Origin: Pelecanus crispus
Lineage: Eukaryota; Chordata; Aves; Pelecaniformes; Pelecanidae
Reading direction: 5' to 3'
DNA length: 64,000 nt
Assembly: GCF_030463565.1 (NCBI RefSeq)
Contig: NC_134655.1
Coordinates: 2,058,372 to 2,122,371, forward strand
Part shown: in pieces, positions 35,501 through 45,876 of the stretch
Numbering within the stretch: position 1 is the first letter of the stretch
Layout: every line of letters begins with the position of its first letter
Notes under the pieces: model-generated
The model's input: the letters and a program-made list of their open reading frames with translations, nothing else
Told to the model about the DNA's origin: nothing
Database searches by the model: none
Position numbers and translations under genes: made by a program

Positions 35501-37734
35501 AGCTGCCGTGGGAGGGAGCGCTGGGACAGAGGGTGAGGTGAAATAAAAGCTTCTAAGGGAGATGTGTGGAGCAAGGAAAAGGAAGAAGGACAAAAGAAAG
35601 AAATAGAGGAAGTTACTGGAAGAAAGTCCTAAATGCACATGGGCAGTGAGGAACCTTTGCATTTGAAGGATGGAGTGGAGAGGCAAGGAGCAGTGGGTGA
35701 CTGGAAAGATAATTTTTAATTGCCAAAATCAGTGCCTTGACTCTGAGTCTTTACAGATATTCCTCCATTTTGCATGCTCCTCAGTTTGGGTAAGGAATTT
35801 TAGGCATTTGGGCATTTTCAAAGCTTCCTGTGAAGCCAGTCCATGAACATACAAGATTATGGAGATGCTTGAGGAAAAAACTGCCTTTTGCAGCAGCTCT
35901 GCAGCTCGTAGGCTGGTGCCTCGCCTCTGGCCAAAGGATGGGAGCAGAGGGCTCTGTGTCAGGATTACTGTGAAGAGGAAGGAAAAAGAGGCAACTCCCA
36001 GTTTAAGAAAATCTTCCTTTTTGGAAACTTAGCAAATCATAATCCCACTGGCCTTTAATCTCTGAAGTCCTGAGCTTAATTCCTGGCGAGATTTAGAAAA
36101 AATAATGAATTTGATGGCCTTATCATCATCTCTATTAATAGAGTCCATGACTCAGACCCCACATGGGTGCCTGACGTAGCGGGCAGCGGTCCATAAGTGC
36201 CCCACAGATGAGACTGGGCACGGAAGAGCAGCTGCCTGTCTCCTGCCCACACGCCCCTGGGCACCGTGGCTGTTCGTTCCTCTTTGGGGGCAGTGTCAAT
36301 TCAAATGAAAAGTTTAAACTTTTCTTATGGTGCCGTATAGGTCTGGGGTGGGGCTTGTGCTCCAAGAGGGACTACAGAAGAACCGAAGCGGTTCAGGAAG
36401 ATGGTCGCCGGCCGCCATTTTCCCCTAGGCCATGGGTTTCATCCAGTCCAAACCGACACGACCACAGTTTTATTCCCACTCAGAATCACAAGCCACTGCG
36501 GGATTTGGTTGAAACTTTCCCAAGTTCACCAAAAAATTTATCTCCTTTGGCTGACTGATGAGCGGGCAGAGTTGGGGTCCTCGTGCCAAATCCCAGAGCT
36601 CAGCCACGCCGCCTCCTACAGCGGCATTAACAGGATTCACCGGGTCTGCACTGGGGTTATGAGTTTGAGTGCTTCATTTTTGCAGTTAATGGAAGATGGA
36701 GCTGATGTGTTAGGAAAACATAGCTGCCTCTGCGTGTCCAAGAGGTTGCTGCGGTGGAGTTATTAATCTGCACGGGGGGTCTACGGCAGAACAGGGAGCT
36801 GGAGCTGAAACCCCGTGGAGCCACACGCCCCGGGCCTGTCCTGCCAGCTCATGCGGAGACAGCGTACCTGTCCGTGGGAGGGGAATACAGGACCTTCACG
36901 CATTCAGGTTATAAATCCTCGCTCCTGAGTTAAGAGCTGTATTTGTTTAGCTGGAAGTCGTGGGTTGTGCCAATTACTAGAGACATCCATTGGAGGGAGT
37001 CGTGGTCACATGGCTGAGCCCAATGTTTTACGCACATAAGGAAGCAAGACTTGGCATGGGCTGCTTCAGAGGCTTGCCTCGAAATTACCATATTGTAATT
37101 AATGTTATTGTCGTGGCCCTTCTGATTTGTCCGTTGTTTGGGAGTCCAGAATACGCTCTCTCTCTCGATATCTGTGTATACACAGATTTACCTGTACATA
37201 TAGATGTATGGATGCGATGTGTTAATGGCAGCCCTGGCTGGAGCTCAAAACTGCTTTCTCATACAGAAGCCATCGCTGCCATCGCTGATCTTGCATTACA
37301 AATTGTGCTCCTGCAAGCTACCGTGGTGTCAGGGCATGTGCTGTGCTGCAAGGGAGGTGGTATTTTATATAACTGTTACAAATCTTTTCTTCTTGTTCCT
37401 CGGTTTAGCTCTGTACGGAGGGTTAGACTAAACTTTTCAGAAAGCATTGCATGAAGTTAAACTTTGCGGTGGTTTTATATAAACCCCTGATGTGTAGGTG
37501 TTCTTTTTCAGTAAGGCTTCTAAGAGAAAGTATCATCCATTTTCACAGTAAAATTAACATCTAGTGCACACAGAAGGCACGGGAAATTGTACAAAGCAGC
37601 GAGTACCATTGGGAATACTGTGAATATAATTTAAATAGAAGCTTCTGTGCGGTAAATCTGTTTGTGCTGATCACCCTTGGTAGCCGTTACCCACACAACT
37701 TTCACAGGAGCCCAATATTTGCATCTGGATGCGG
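32561..37734. other. Gene-free DNA
   Basis: No gene or repeat family recognised. T-rich runs occur around 33475-33487 and 33899-33911. A pyrimidine-rich tract spans 35090-35340. Frames reach 154 codons (36990-37454) without domains. A minus-strand donor-like sequence near 33498 (AAAGTG then GTAAGT) has no convincing exon attached. Confidence 0.5.
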
Positions 37735-37990
37735 TGAGGCGCCCGGCGCTTTCCTGCCTGATCTTTTGGGGCGTTTGCTCCGGAGCGTGACCTGGGGAGG
37801 ACGGGATGCTGTGACCGGAGCCTCCCGGGCTGCACCAGCACTGCGTGCTGCTTCTCTCCCGAACCCTCCAGCCAGGGAGGACGGCAGCGGGGTCTCCGCA
37901 GCTATTGCCCTGCGGTCTGCGGCTGCCGGTGACGCACGAGCTGTACGCGGCGAGCGGGATGGTGGCGACCTCCTGCCTGCGGCTGGCAGG
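37735..37990. promoter_or_regulatory. CpG-dense patch
   Basis: About 26 CpG in 256 bp by eye, with high GC content. It is one of a series of CpG-dense patches flanking the microprotein gene. No exon is visible. Confidence 0.4.
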
Positions 37991-40249
37991 CACTTGCAGG
38001 CAGGGGGCTGGCTTCGTTGCCTCTGTTGCTAATCTCTGCCCTCCCCTGTGCTGTGACTGGCTCAGCTCTTGCAGAATGACTGCCTGCGACCTGCCAGGCA
38101 CATTGCTGGGAATGAAATCCCCTTTTTCAGCTACGGAAGTGGCCACTGAGCATGTGTGATAGCTACTGCACCTTTTTTTTTTTTCTCGATATTTCTTAGG
38201 CCTCTGCTGCTTTTACCTGCCCAAATGTTGCTCCCCCTGTCTATATGCCAAGGCACAGAGGAGTCTGCCTTGAAACCTGCCGGTCGCTTCCCCTTCTTGG
38301 CGTTGAGAGGAGGCGAACGGCGCAGGACAGGGCGAGGGACGGGCTGGGTCTGCGGAGGTGTCTGCGGGCCCTCGGGGCTGCTGTGGGCAGGGAGAACATC
38401 TCCGCTGTGCTTTCTGGAGGAGTAGGGCTGAGTCTGAGGCTGGGCTCTAGACCCAGGCCCTCTCTGTGCTCATTCCGGTTTAGAGGTAAAGAATATCCGG
38501 CTGTAAAGACGCCTCTAAATTTGGGCCTGTTGTAGGCTTTGGAGAGGTCACTGCTATTACTGAGACCGAAACTGGAATTTCCTGGACGTTTGCGGGAGTT
38601 CAGGCTTGGGCTTTGGAAAATTGCCTGTATTGTTTTGGGAAAGGGTGGTAGCAATAATAAATACTCCACATCTGTTATATGTTCGTTATTCTCGTTAGTC
38701 TAAAATTGCATCAGACAGACCGACTATCCTAAAAACGCGTACTTGGTAGGAAATGCAGGTCTGGAAGCTGGTGATGCAGCAGATCCATCGCCTGGACAGA
38801 GCCTGGCACGTGTGCTAACGGGGCAGCCGGGCTGCCTGCCTGGGGCAGGTTTAAAGCAGCTTCTTGTAAATATGCAGGTGAAAAATGGCCTTTCGCCGTC
38901 GTCCTGAATGAGAAATCCTCTGCTTGAGCAGAGCAGGGGGTCTCAGTTGCTGGAGATAGCCTCTGGCTTTTAGTTCTCACACAAAAGAAAAAAGAAAAAC
39001 TGCCTGATTAACCCAAACTGTTCTTATTTCTAACACTGCGCGACACAACCCGCTCTCTGCGCCTGCGAACACATCACGGCCCACGCGTGCTCCAAAGCTG
39101 GTCAGAAACCGGGAGGACGGGGCGTTGGGCAAGTGGTGGTCTCGCACAGGCCACCGGCTCTCGGTGGAGGCCAAGGAGGGAAGGCACTGTGGAGACTCCG
39201 TCCTCGCCCGCCCGACACGGTCTCTCATTTGGTAGCGTTTGGGGGCGGATATAGAAAAAGCCTGCTCCTTTTGAGGGAGCCCTCCGGCAACCTAAATAAG
39301 CAAAGGGAGACGAGTAAAATAAGCCTTGCGGTAAACAGCTGGGTTTCGTGTCGGTTTGCATGGTAAGGTGGGGTAGGAGCCAATCCAACCCATCCCTCCC
39401 CCAAATGCCAGTGACGAAAAATATCTGCCCTGGAAGGATGCTGCGGTGGGAGGAAAGGCTGCCGCTCGTTGGCGCGAGCCAACTCCAGGCCCTGCCCGTT
39501 CAGGTTTGAAACATTAAAGAGCTCCTGATCTCTTGTTGTTTGCTACTGGCGAAGAAAATAAGCGCTTGTTGGGTGCGTGTTGGCCTTGTGTCCGTGTGCG
39601 AACGTCCCGGCTGTGTTTTAAGGAGCAGGTTTCCTGGAAGGTGCGGATGCTCAGCTCCCGTATGCACATTTTAGCGTGTAATGTGTATGCATTGGCAACA
39701 TGTCTATATTTGTCTTTGCCTGTAAAACCGTTTGCTTTTTCCAGCTGAGCCCATCTTTTTGTGTGCGTGTGTGGTGCCTGTCTTAAGGTAACTGCTGGTC
39801 CTGGGATCTGAGAGCAAGGTTTGGGACAGCAGCTGGCAGCTGGACCATAAACCCTGAGCGTGTATGTGAATTTAGCGTAGGAATGAGCTTTTCTGGCTGC
39901 TGTAGAAGGAATAAAGATCCCCCATCCTGTCCTCCCCCCTGCTCCCCCACCCCCCTTTTATACACCTCTGTCTGGAGATTCAGAATTCGATTTAACTCTT
40001 AGCATGGAGAAACCCAGTGCGGAGGGGAGAGGCTGTGTGGTAAATGTACGACGGGATGATGTGCATAGTATTGTACAGAGCTAAGAAGTGATTCTCCCTA
40101 CCAAATCCCCACGTTAGAGGCTCACAATGAATTTCCAAGTTACCAGGGGTTGCCTTTTTGTTATTTCGGCTGCTTTTCTTCCCCGCTCTTTCTCCTGCTC
40201 CCCTACCTGGTCTGAGCAGGCTCCTAGCAGCACTGGCTCTTTTTGCTGG
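37991..40249. other. Gene-free DNA with a CpG patch
   Basis: No gene recognised. A strong pyrimidine tract ending in TTCTTAG (about 38165-38200) looks like a splice acceptor, but no clear exon end follows. A second CpG-dense patch (about 21 CpG in 200 bp) lies at 39045-39245. Confidence 0.45.
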
Positions 40250-40640
40250 CATTTAATATTTTCCATCCGAAGCTTAGCGCAGGCGGTACAGACGGGGCAG
40301 ACGTGTCCCCGCCGTACAAAGGCAGTGAGGAACGGGATCTGCGTTGCACAGAAAGCCCGGAGACGCCTTCCTGGAGCTCAGCGTTGGCATCCGACGGCGA
40401 CGCCGGCTTCCCGGCCCCCCGCACAGCTCCGTTTTCCGAACTGCCGCAAAAGTCGAGGGGAAAAACATGCCTGCGTGGTGCTCCCTATCACGGCGGGCGG
40501 AAGACTCGCGTATTTATGGAGCCAGCGCTTCCTTTTGCGTTTGACTGACAGCCAGGATCCCTTCGCTGCCTGGTCACTGGAGCTGATTAGTATGCGAAAG
40601 GGTCCGCCTCGCACCGAGAGATGCAGCCGCAGCAGCTTGC
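40250..40640 (+). promoter_or_regulatory. CpG island, probable promoter of the microprotein transcript
   Basis: About 37 CpG in 390 bp by eye, roughly the number expected from composition, so the DNA has escaped CpG decay. The CpG density falls sharply at about 40640, where a leader-like GA-rich sequence begins, and the small ORF follows 400 bp later. This is the normal arrangement for a vertebrate CpG-island promoter feeding a 5' UTR. TATTTATGG near 40510 is a weak TATA-like match. A 185-codon frame crossing the island (40127-40684) has no domain and is best explained by composition. Direction (+) is inferred from the gene downstream. Confidence 0.6.
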
Positions 40641-41044
40641 AGAGCTGTCACACTCACCCAGGCTTCTTATCTGCACTGGCTTGACGAATTAAAAAGCAAG
40701 CCAGCCAGCAAGAGAGAGACCGGGAGAGAGAGGGGGGAAGAGAGAGAGAGAGAAGCTTGCAGACAGCGCTCGCTTTCTTTTCCTAAAGGAAGGATTTTGC
40801 ATCTTAAGTGCTCACTGGTTGTGATGATGCTTCACTTAGCGGGCTCCAGGATGAGCTAGAGACAGCAGATAGGGGGATAAACTAAAAGCAGACCACAAAG
40901 CATTACGAACAAAACCAAAACCAGGAACAGTTTTCTCCTCTATTCTAGCATGGTGGATGTATGGACAGTCTTACAGAGCAGAGGTTGACTTCTCCAAATC
41001 TACCAGCCCCACATCTTGAACACTACAGTGTTCTGCATTGCACC
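40641..41044 (+). other. Probable 5' leader of the microprotein transcript, with two uORFs
   Basis: GA-rich leader (40710-40754), then two short upstream ORFs: 40824-40859 (11 codons plus stop) and 40950-40988 (12 codons plus stop). A pyrimidine-rich tract ending TATTCTAG at 40948 is a good splice acceptor, so 40949 onward could be a separate exon joined to an upstream first exon. I see no strong donor between 40640 and 40940, which leaves an unspliced leader or a more distant first exon. Short uORFs ahead of the main start suggest translational control. The transcript limits are inferred. Confidence 0.45.
40710..40754 (+). repeat. GA-rich simple sequence
   Basis: Imperfect (GA)n with GGG interruptions just downstream of the CpG island. 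Such tracts are common in vertebrate 5' leaders and near transcription starts. Confidence 0.8.
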
Positions 41045-41140
41045 ATGACCTTGGATGTTCAAACGGTGGTCGTTTTTGCAGTGATTGTGGTGCTATTGCT
41101 TGTGAATGTCATACTCATGTTCTTCCTGGGCACTCGTTAA
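41045..41140 (+). CDS. 31-residue single-pass membrane microprotein
   Basis: ATG to TAA encodes 31 residues beginning MTLDVQ and ending FFLGTR. Residues 7-28 form one uninterrupted hydrophobic segment, long enough for one membrane helix. It has nine Val and six Leu in the whole peptide and a single polar Asn (N21) inside the helix. The only charges are Asp4 before the helix and Arg31 at the extreme C-terminus, which predicts the N-terminus outside or in the lumen and the C-terminus in the cytosol. The start lies in GCACCATGA, a near-ideal Kozak context with A or C at all key upstream positions. It follows a CpG island and a leader with two uORFs. Size and layout resemble vertebrate regulatory micropeptides of the sarcolipin/OST4 kind, but the sequence is not one I can name. 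A role in binding a larger membrane protein is inference. A chance frame this uniformly hydrophobic with this context is unlikely but not excluded. Confidence 0.7.
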   Translation: MTLDVQTVVVFAVIVVLLLVNVILMFFLGTR

Positions 41141-41440
41141 ATGGATTTTTTCTCCTGAGCTGTTGGGGGCTACTACTACCACTAGCAATTCAACAAGAGA
41201 GCAAGAGCGAGAGAGAGAGAGCGAAAGGCGCGAGAGAGAGAGAGAAAGAGAGAGAGAGAGATTTCTTACTGAGGGGGGAATCGCGTTGAGCTTCAACATG
41301 GCCTCGCTGTGATATGTATGACGTTGGTATATTATCTCTCCCTAAATCTTTTGTCATGTCTTGTCTTTTAAGTATGCCTGTAAGTGTAGCTGCTTTTGCC
41401 TGGGTTTTAAATGTGATTAAATAATAGTCATCCATTCATC
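41141..41440 (+). other. Probable 3' UTR of the microprotein transcript
   Basis: No further frame of interest follows the stop codon. A long GA tract lies at 41195-41260. ATTAAA at 41416-41421, preceded by T-rich sequence, is a possible polyadenylation signal. GTAAGT at about 41381 could alternatively be a splice donor for a downstream exon. The 3' end is therefore undetermined. Confidence 0.3.
41195..41260 (+). repeat. (GA)n microsatellite
   Basis: About 65 bp of nearly pure GA/GAGC units interrupted by GCGAAAGGCGCG. It is about 55 bp after the stop codon of the microprotein. Frames of 68-83 codons crossing it on both strands are by-products. Confidence 0.9.
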
Positions 41441-43424
41441 TATCGTTCTGTGCTGGCGAGATAGAGCTGTACATATTTAGCTAGAAGCAGAGTGAAAATA
41501 TCTTTCTTGTGGTAAGCACTGGCTGCGTTATTTTGCTTCCTTTAAAATAGAGGCTCAAGTTAATGAGAAGTCATTTTGTGTGAAATTTCTAGCAAGCAGT
41601 TAATGTGCAATGGCTGTGAGAGTAACCATGTAGCTGCCAGGCGAGAGGTGGTGGTGTGTGCAATTGAATCGAGCTCTGGACATTTTTAAGGGGGTATGAG
41701 AAATCCTGTTAAAGGATTAAATCTTTGCTAAAATAGCATTCAGCCACAAAAGAGGGAGAGAAATTCTACTTTCTTTCTTTATCTGTGTTGCCTTGATGAT
41801 CTGCCTTGGTTTCTCAGTATTCAGCCCAAAAGCCTCCAAATTCTGCGTCCACACTGATGTAGCCTAGCTCCTTTCTTTAGAGATTTGAGAGGGACCGAAA
41901 CATAACCTGCTGGGCTTTTTTTCTGTTTGTATGTGGTTTATCTCTCTGCAAATTGGGAAGGAGGGATCAAAGAGAAAAAGGGGAATGCATGCTTTGTTTT
42001 TCTTTGCTAAAGCAACAGATACGGAGGGGTTGGGTTTTGCTTTGATTTCTCTAGAAATTTTATTTTGGCTTTCTTTCCTTCCGTGTATGTGTGTATATAT
42101 ATATGATTTTTGGTAATGTATGTAAGAAAAATCTTTGCCCACCTCAAGGATAACAAGGTTTTGAGATGGGTTGTTTTGCGTGACTTTATTTACATTGATT
42201 TTCTTGAAAATGAAGTGCTAAGTTGTATATTATAGGCTTGCCGAAAAGGTGTCCACTAGTTAGAGGTCCTTCTGTCGAAAGATGTCTAGACCAAAATTGC
42301 AATGTTTACAGCTTGCAAGCAGAGCTGGCTGGGGGGTTTGAGTGTCAGTGCATGAAGTTTAGAGAGAATATGAAGGGAATGTCTGGAAAGAGTAATGGCT
42401 TTTCCTCTTGAAAATATGTCTCTGTACTGTGTTTCTGTTAGAAATCTTAAGGATTTTTTTAATATATTATTTTCACCTCCGGAAAAATCAGAATTGCTCG
42501 AAACAAACAAAAAATCACAGTTTGAAAATGTTTACATCTCTTGCTAACGTTCACTGGAGTGATATTGCCTTGATAATTTAACTAGTTCATGCTAATTCCA
42601 CTGTCTGTTATTTGTCTGATGTCCTCTACTAATCGGGGGGGGGGGGGGGGGGGGGGGAAGAAAAAAAAAAATCGTGTAACTGATTCATAAAGCCATAGCT
42701 GGAGCTTATAGATGGAGACGTATGGTTATTTCCATGTGAGAGTCTGTCTGCTGCAAGTTAAATGCAGAGCTGGGCTTAGGAGCTGATTTCGGCTGGTGGC
42801 AGAATTGGAAATTGAGTTAAATGCTGCAAATCTGGCACTTTCAAAGTGGTTTTAGCTGTAAATAAAAGAGGGGAAAAAAGAAAAAATTTGTTCCCAAGTC
42901 CTGGGGGGGTAACATTTGGCCCCCAGAGCTGGCAAGAAGTGTTCGGTGGCAGTAGCCCATTTTAACGGGTTGAAAAGCCAAGACCCGGTGGTACAAGCCC
43001 GGCGAAGATGCTCCGGTGCCTGCTGTTTCCCCCTCTTCACTTGTAGCTATCTGTGCAAGAGATATCAGCTTCACTTTGTAAGAGACTGAGTGAATCCTCT
43101 TTTTATCTTTAAAAAAAAAAAAAAATTGATGGTGAGGTTGGTTTGGGTTGTTAAACAGCTCAAATTTGCTTTATCTTCCTGTTAGCTATCATATGTCATT
43201 AGTTTTATAGGTTGCAGAATCTCCTGGAAATACAATAAACGAGCAAAGATCACCATGGAAGGGGAATCAATCAAACAGCAGCCGAAATAATTGTTTCAGT
43301 GAAACAGTTTTAAGAGACATAGCGATTTGGAGGAGTAAGGGTGGAAAAATGAGAAAAAAAAAACCACAACAAACAAAACAGCGAGTTAAAAACGGGATGC
43401 AACTGTGTCTGAACGTTTATTTTC
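41441..43424. other. Gene-free DNA
   Basis: No gene recognised. It includes a (TA)n stretch near 42093-42104, the G23/A11 run listed separately, and an A14 run near 43111-43124. Confidence 0.5.
42635..42671 (+). repeat. G23 homopolymer followed by A-rich run
   Basis: Twenty-three consecutive G at 42635-42657, then AAG and eleven A. Uninterrupted poly-G of this length is rare in vertebrate DNA and can fold into intermolecular or intramolecular quadruplexes. The true length may differ from the assembled one because such runs sequence poorly. Confidence 0.95.
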
Positions 43425-43740
43425 CTCACGGTTCGCTCTCCGGCGTGCAGGTTTACCTTTCGATAAGATTTCTCTGAGGAACGCTCGGTACCTAATGTGG
43501 TTTTCTAGTGCGTGCAAAGTGCGTTCCTCGATCCGGAGGAATCTTCTCGGGTGGTGTTTGAGAGGCGCGCGTCTACGCGGCGGCGTATGTTACCGCATGC
43601 CTTGGGAGCTGCCGTGTCCGATTGCTAATTCCTGCAAGCCCCTTCTGGTCCCGTCGGCGGAGTCGTGTGTTGCTGGGGCGTCTGCGGCTGGTGGGGTGCG
43701 TGGGGAGGACGAGGGTGTCGGGCACGCTCGGCTACTGGGG
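43425..43740. promoter_or_regulatory. CpG island without an obvious gene
   Basis: About 33 CpG in 316 bp by eye, including GGCGCGCGTCTACGCGGCGG. Observed/expected is about 1 or more. It is 2.3 kb downstream of the microprotein ORF. A 113-codon frame (43405-43746) spans it but has no recognisable domain. It may be an alternative or divergent promoter, or the promoter of an unannotated transcript. Confidence 0.5.
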
Positions 43741-44574
43741 GAGTGAGCACTGGGAGCTTGGGTTTTTCCAGCATGGAACGTGCTCGAGAGAATTAATGTA
43801 ATTTTATTACGACTTTCTCGCCTTTTATTCTCCCAAAGGCCGGTGGAGTCAAGGAAAGCAAGTTTATGCAGAGCAATACGAGCGTGAAAGTTGGGAGCAG
43901 AAAACTTTGTTATTTTAGCAACACTGTTCTTGTTATATCAGGCTTCCCGCTGGACTTTTGGGGGAAAGAGAGGAAATAAGCCTAAAAAGTGAGCAAGGGC
44001 TGGGGTTTCTGCTTGTTTCGTTTGCTCCCTGTTTCCCATCCCCGTCCTCAGTGGCCCCCTTCTCAAACAGCCCTCGAGCCACCTGCCCTAACCCCATTTT
44101 TGTAGTTTTGCATTTTCCAAGTCGGCAGTGGAGCCTCAAGCCGCCTGGTTTGCAGGAGCAATGAGTTAAACAACTCGGTTTTGCCATACTTTTCAGGAGC
44201 GGCTCAATCCATGCCGGTCTGCATTAGCAGCTTTTTGGGGCGACCGCGTTCCTAGTCGCTTTGCAGTAGATCCCCTGTACTCATAAGTGACCGTGCTTGC
44301 AAAATTCGGGGTGTAATTTGCACGCTGTAAAATATCTACATGTAGCGGAGCTTTCCTTCTCCCTAAGCTCCGTGGGATGATTCGGGTCACGCGTGCGGCT
44401 GGTCGCGGTCGGGTTCCTGGGGTAGTTTGGCCCCGTAACTCCCCCCCTCGTTTGTGGATGTTGAGTTCTTCAGCGTTTGTGGGGATGCTGAAGCCCAGGG
44501 ATGAGGAAGAGGGATCATTCCTTTAAATAAAAGCACTGACCCTCTGCAAAATACGTCCCTAAAGAGAAAAAAAG
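43741..44574. other. Gene-free DNA
   Basis: No gene or repeat recognised. Mixed composition between the CpG island and the octamer-containing element. Confidence 0.45.
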
Positions 44575-44760
44575 AAATTCATTTGTATGCAAATAGCATA
44601 TTTATAAGGCATAAAATCTCTTTCGGTGATTGCTCCTATATATTTGCTGCGGCTGGGTGATGGGAGACCTGCCTTGCTGTTTGTCTGCTTAAGCAGGATT
44701 CAATGTTATTTGCCACAGGATTCATGAAAATGCCTCCGACTGTATCATAGCAACCCCGTT
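44575..44760. promoter_or_regulatory. Candidate enhancer with POU/octamer-like element
   Basis: It contains ATTTGTATGCAAAT (about 44580-44594), in which the arms ATTTG and CAAAT are inverted repeats and ATGCAAAT is an exact octamer for POU-domain factors. AGCATATTTATAAGG follows at once. The tract continues as complex AT-rich sequence, with GATTCAATGTTATTTGCCAC and ATTCATGAAAATGCC segments. The combination is typical of neural enhancers, but activity is inferred. Confidence 0.35.
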
Positions 44761-45292
44761 TCACACACTCCATAAAAAGTCCATTCCTCCTGAGCGGCAA
44801 TCCGCCGTCTTAAAGATTCAGGCACCCTTCTCGCCAAGGGGAAAGGGTGCATTTCTCCCTCTCCGGATGCTTCAGATGTGTCAGGGTGATCCCTGCTAGT
44901 CCTGCGCTCACCGTGATTTTAGCGCTCTTCCTTTAAGGCTGATAAGGGGGGGTTCCTTTCGGTTTTTTAAAGGCTTCCTCCCCCACCCTGGATATTTCCC
45001 ACCTCTGTTTTAAACCTCACATGACAAGTTAAAAGGGGGACGGGACAGCTCAGAGGTCTCTGACGTGATGGCTCTTTTCTGTCCTGCCATTTGGATTTTC
45101 CCCCGGGATGGCAGCAGCGCAGCCCTTGCTTATGCTTTGTAGTGAATGAAGATCTGCCCAGATTCGAGCCCTTCTGTGGGAATGCAGAGGTGCTTTCTCA
45201 TCCCGTAGATGAATGTTGTTAAGAGCTGCATGTTCACCTGACTCCTGCCCCCATCTGTTTGCATAATGTGGTTATATTTCTTTTTGGATCAG

Positions 45293-45354
45293 GTATTCAG
45301 TACACAGCCCAACTGCTGTGTATAATGTCTGAAGGAAAATTGCCAAAAATCCAT
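45293..45354 (+). other. Candidate first coding exon (62 nt)
   Basis: The upstream pyrimidine-rich TATTTCTTTTTGGATCAG makes a fair splice acceptor. An ATG at 45325 with A at -3 opens ten codons (MSEGKLPKIH), and the exon ends exactly in phase at CAT before a perfect GTAAGT donor (45355-45360). The preceding 70 bp, with CCATCTGTTTGCATAATGTG, also looks conserved. Together this fits a coding exon that starts a protein or an alternative N-terminus spliced to a distant exon outside the window. I do not recognise the peptide. It could also be a chance arrangement in a conserved non-coding element. Confidence 0.3.
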
Positions 45355-45529
45355 GTAAGTTTGGTTGGTTTGGTTTGGTTTTTTTTTTTTTGGTTTTGTT
45401 TTAATTTGTGACTAGAACCCCTCCTCTGTGTTGTTCACTTCATTTTGTTGTCGTTCTTTGATTTCTGTATTTAATGAATGCTGGTTGTGATGGGAGATCC
45501 GGTGCTCTTTGTGCACAGTGCTTGCTTGC

Positions 45530-45552
45530 ATGTATATATGTATGTATGTATG
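45530..45552 (+). repeat. (TATG)n microsatellite
   Basis: Short run of TGTA/TATG units. Confidence 0.85.
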
Positions 45553-45876
45553 GTGCCCGTATTGTATCTGTACGTGCTGTATGTTGTTCGTAAGGCGTCG
45601 GTGTCGGGGGGGTTTCTATATTTTGCATTTGCAGTGTGTCTCTTTCTCAACTGGGTGTGATAACCGTGTTCAACGTGTGTCTCCCAGTGAAACGTTAGGA
45701 GAGCTATTCTGATAAAATGCAGGGACTGGTCTCTTCTAACGCGGAATCTCCAATGACCAGAAGTTAGCAAGCTTGGGGAAAACTCCTTGACGTTAATAAT
45801 TGTGTAAGAATTGTCCTGTTGCGAAGAGGATGTTTGTTAGGGGTTACAGCGGTGGCGGAGGATAGTTCTGCCGGGT

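Noticed and set aside
40127-40684. 185-codon frame across the CpG island
   Set aside because: CpG-rich DNA has few stop codons. Several frames are open on both strands and none has a domain. It ends where the leader of the microprotein begins.
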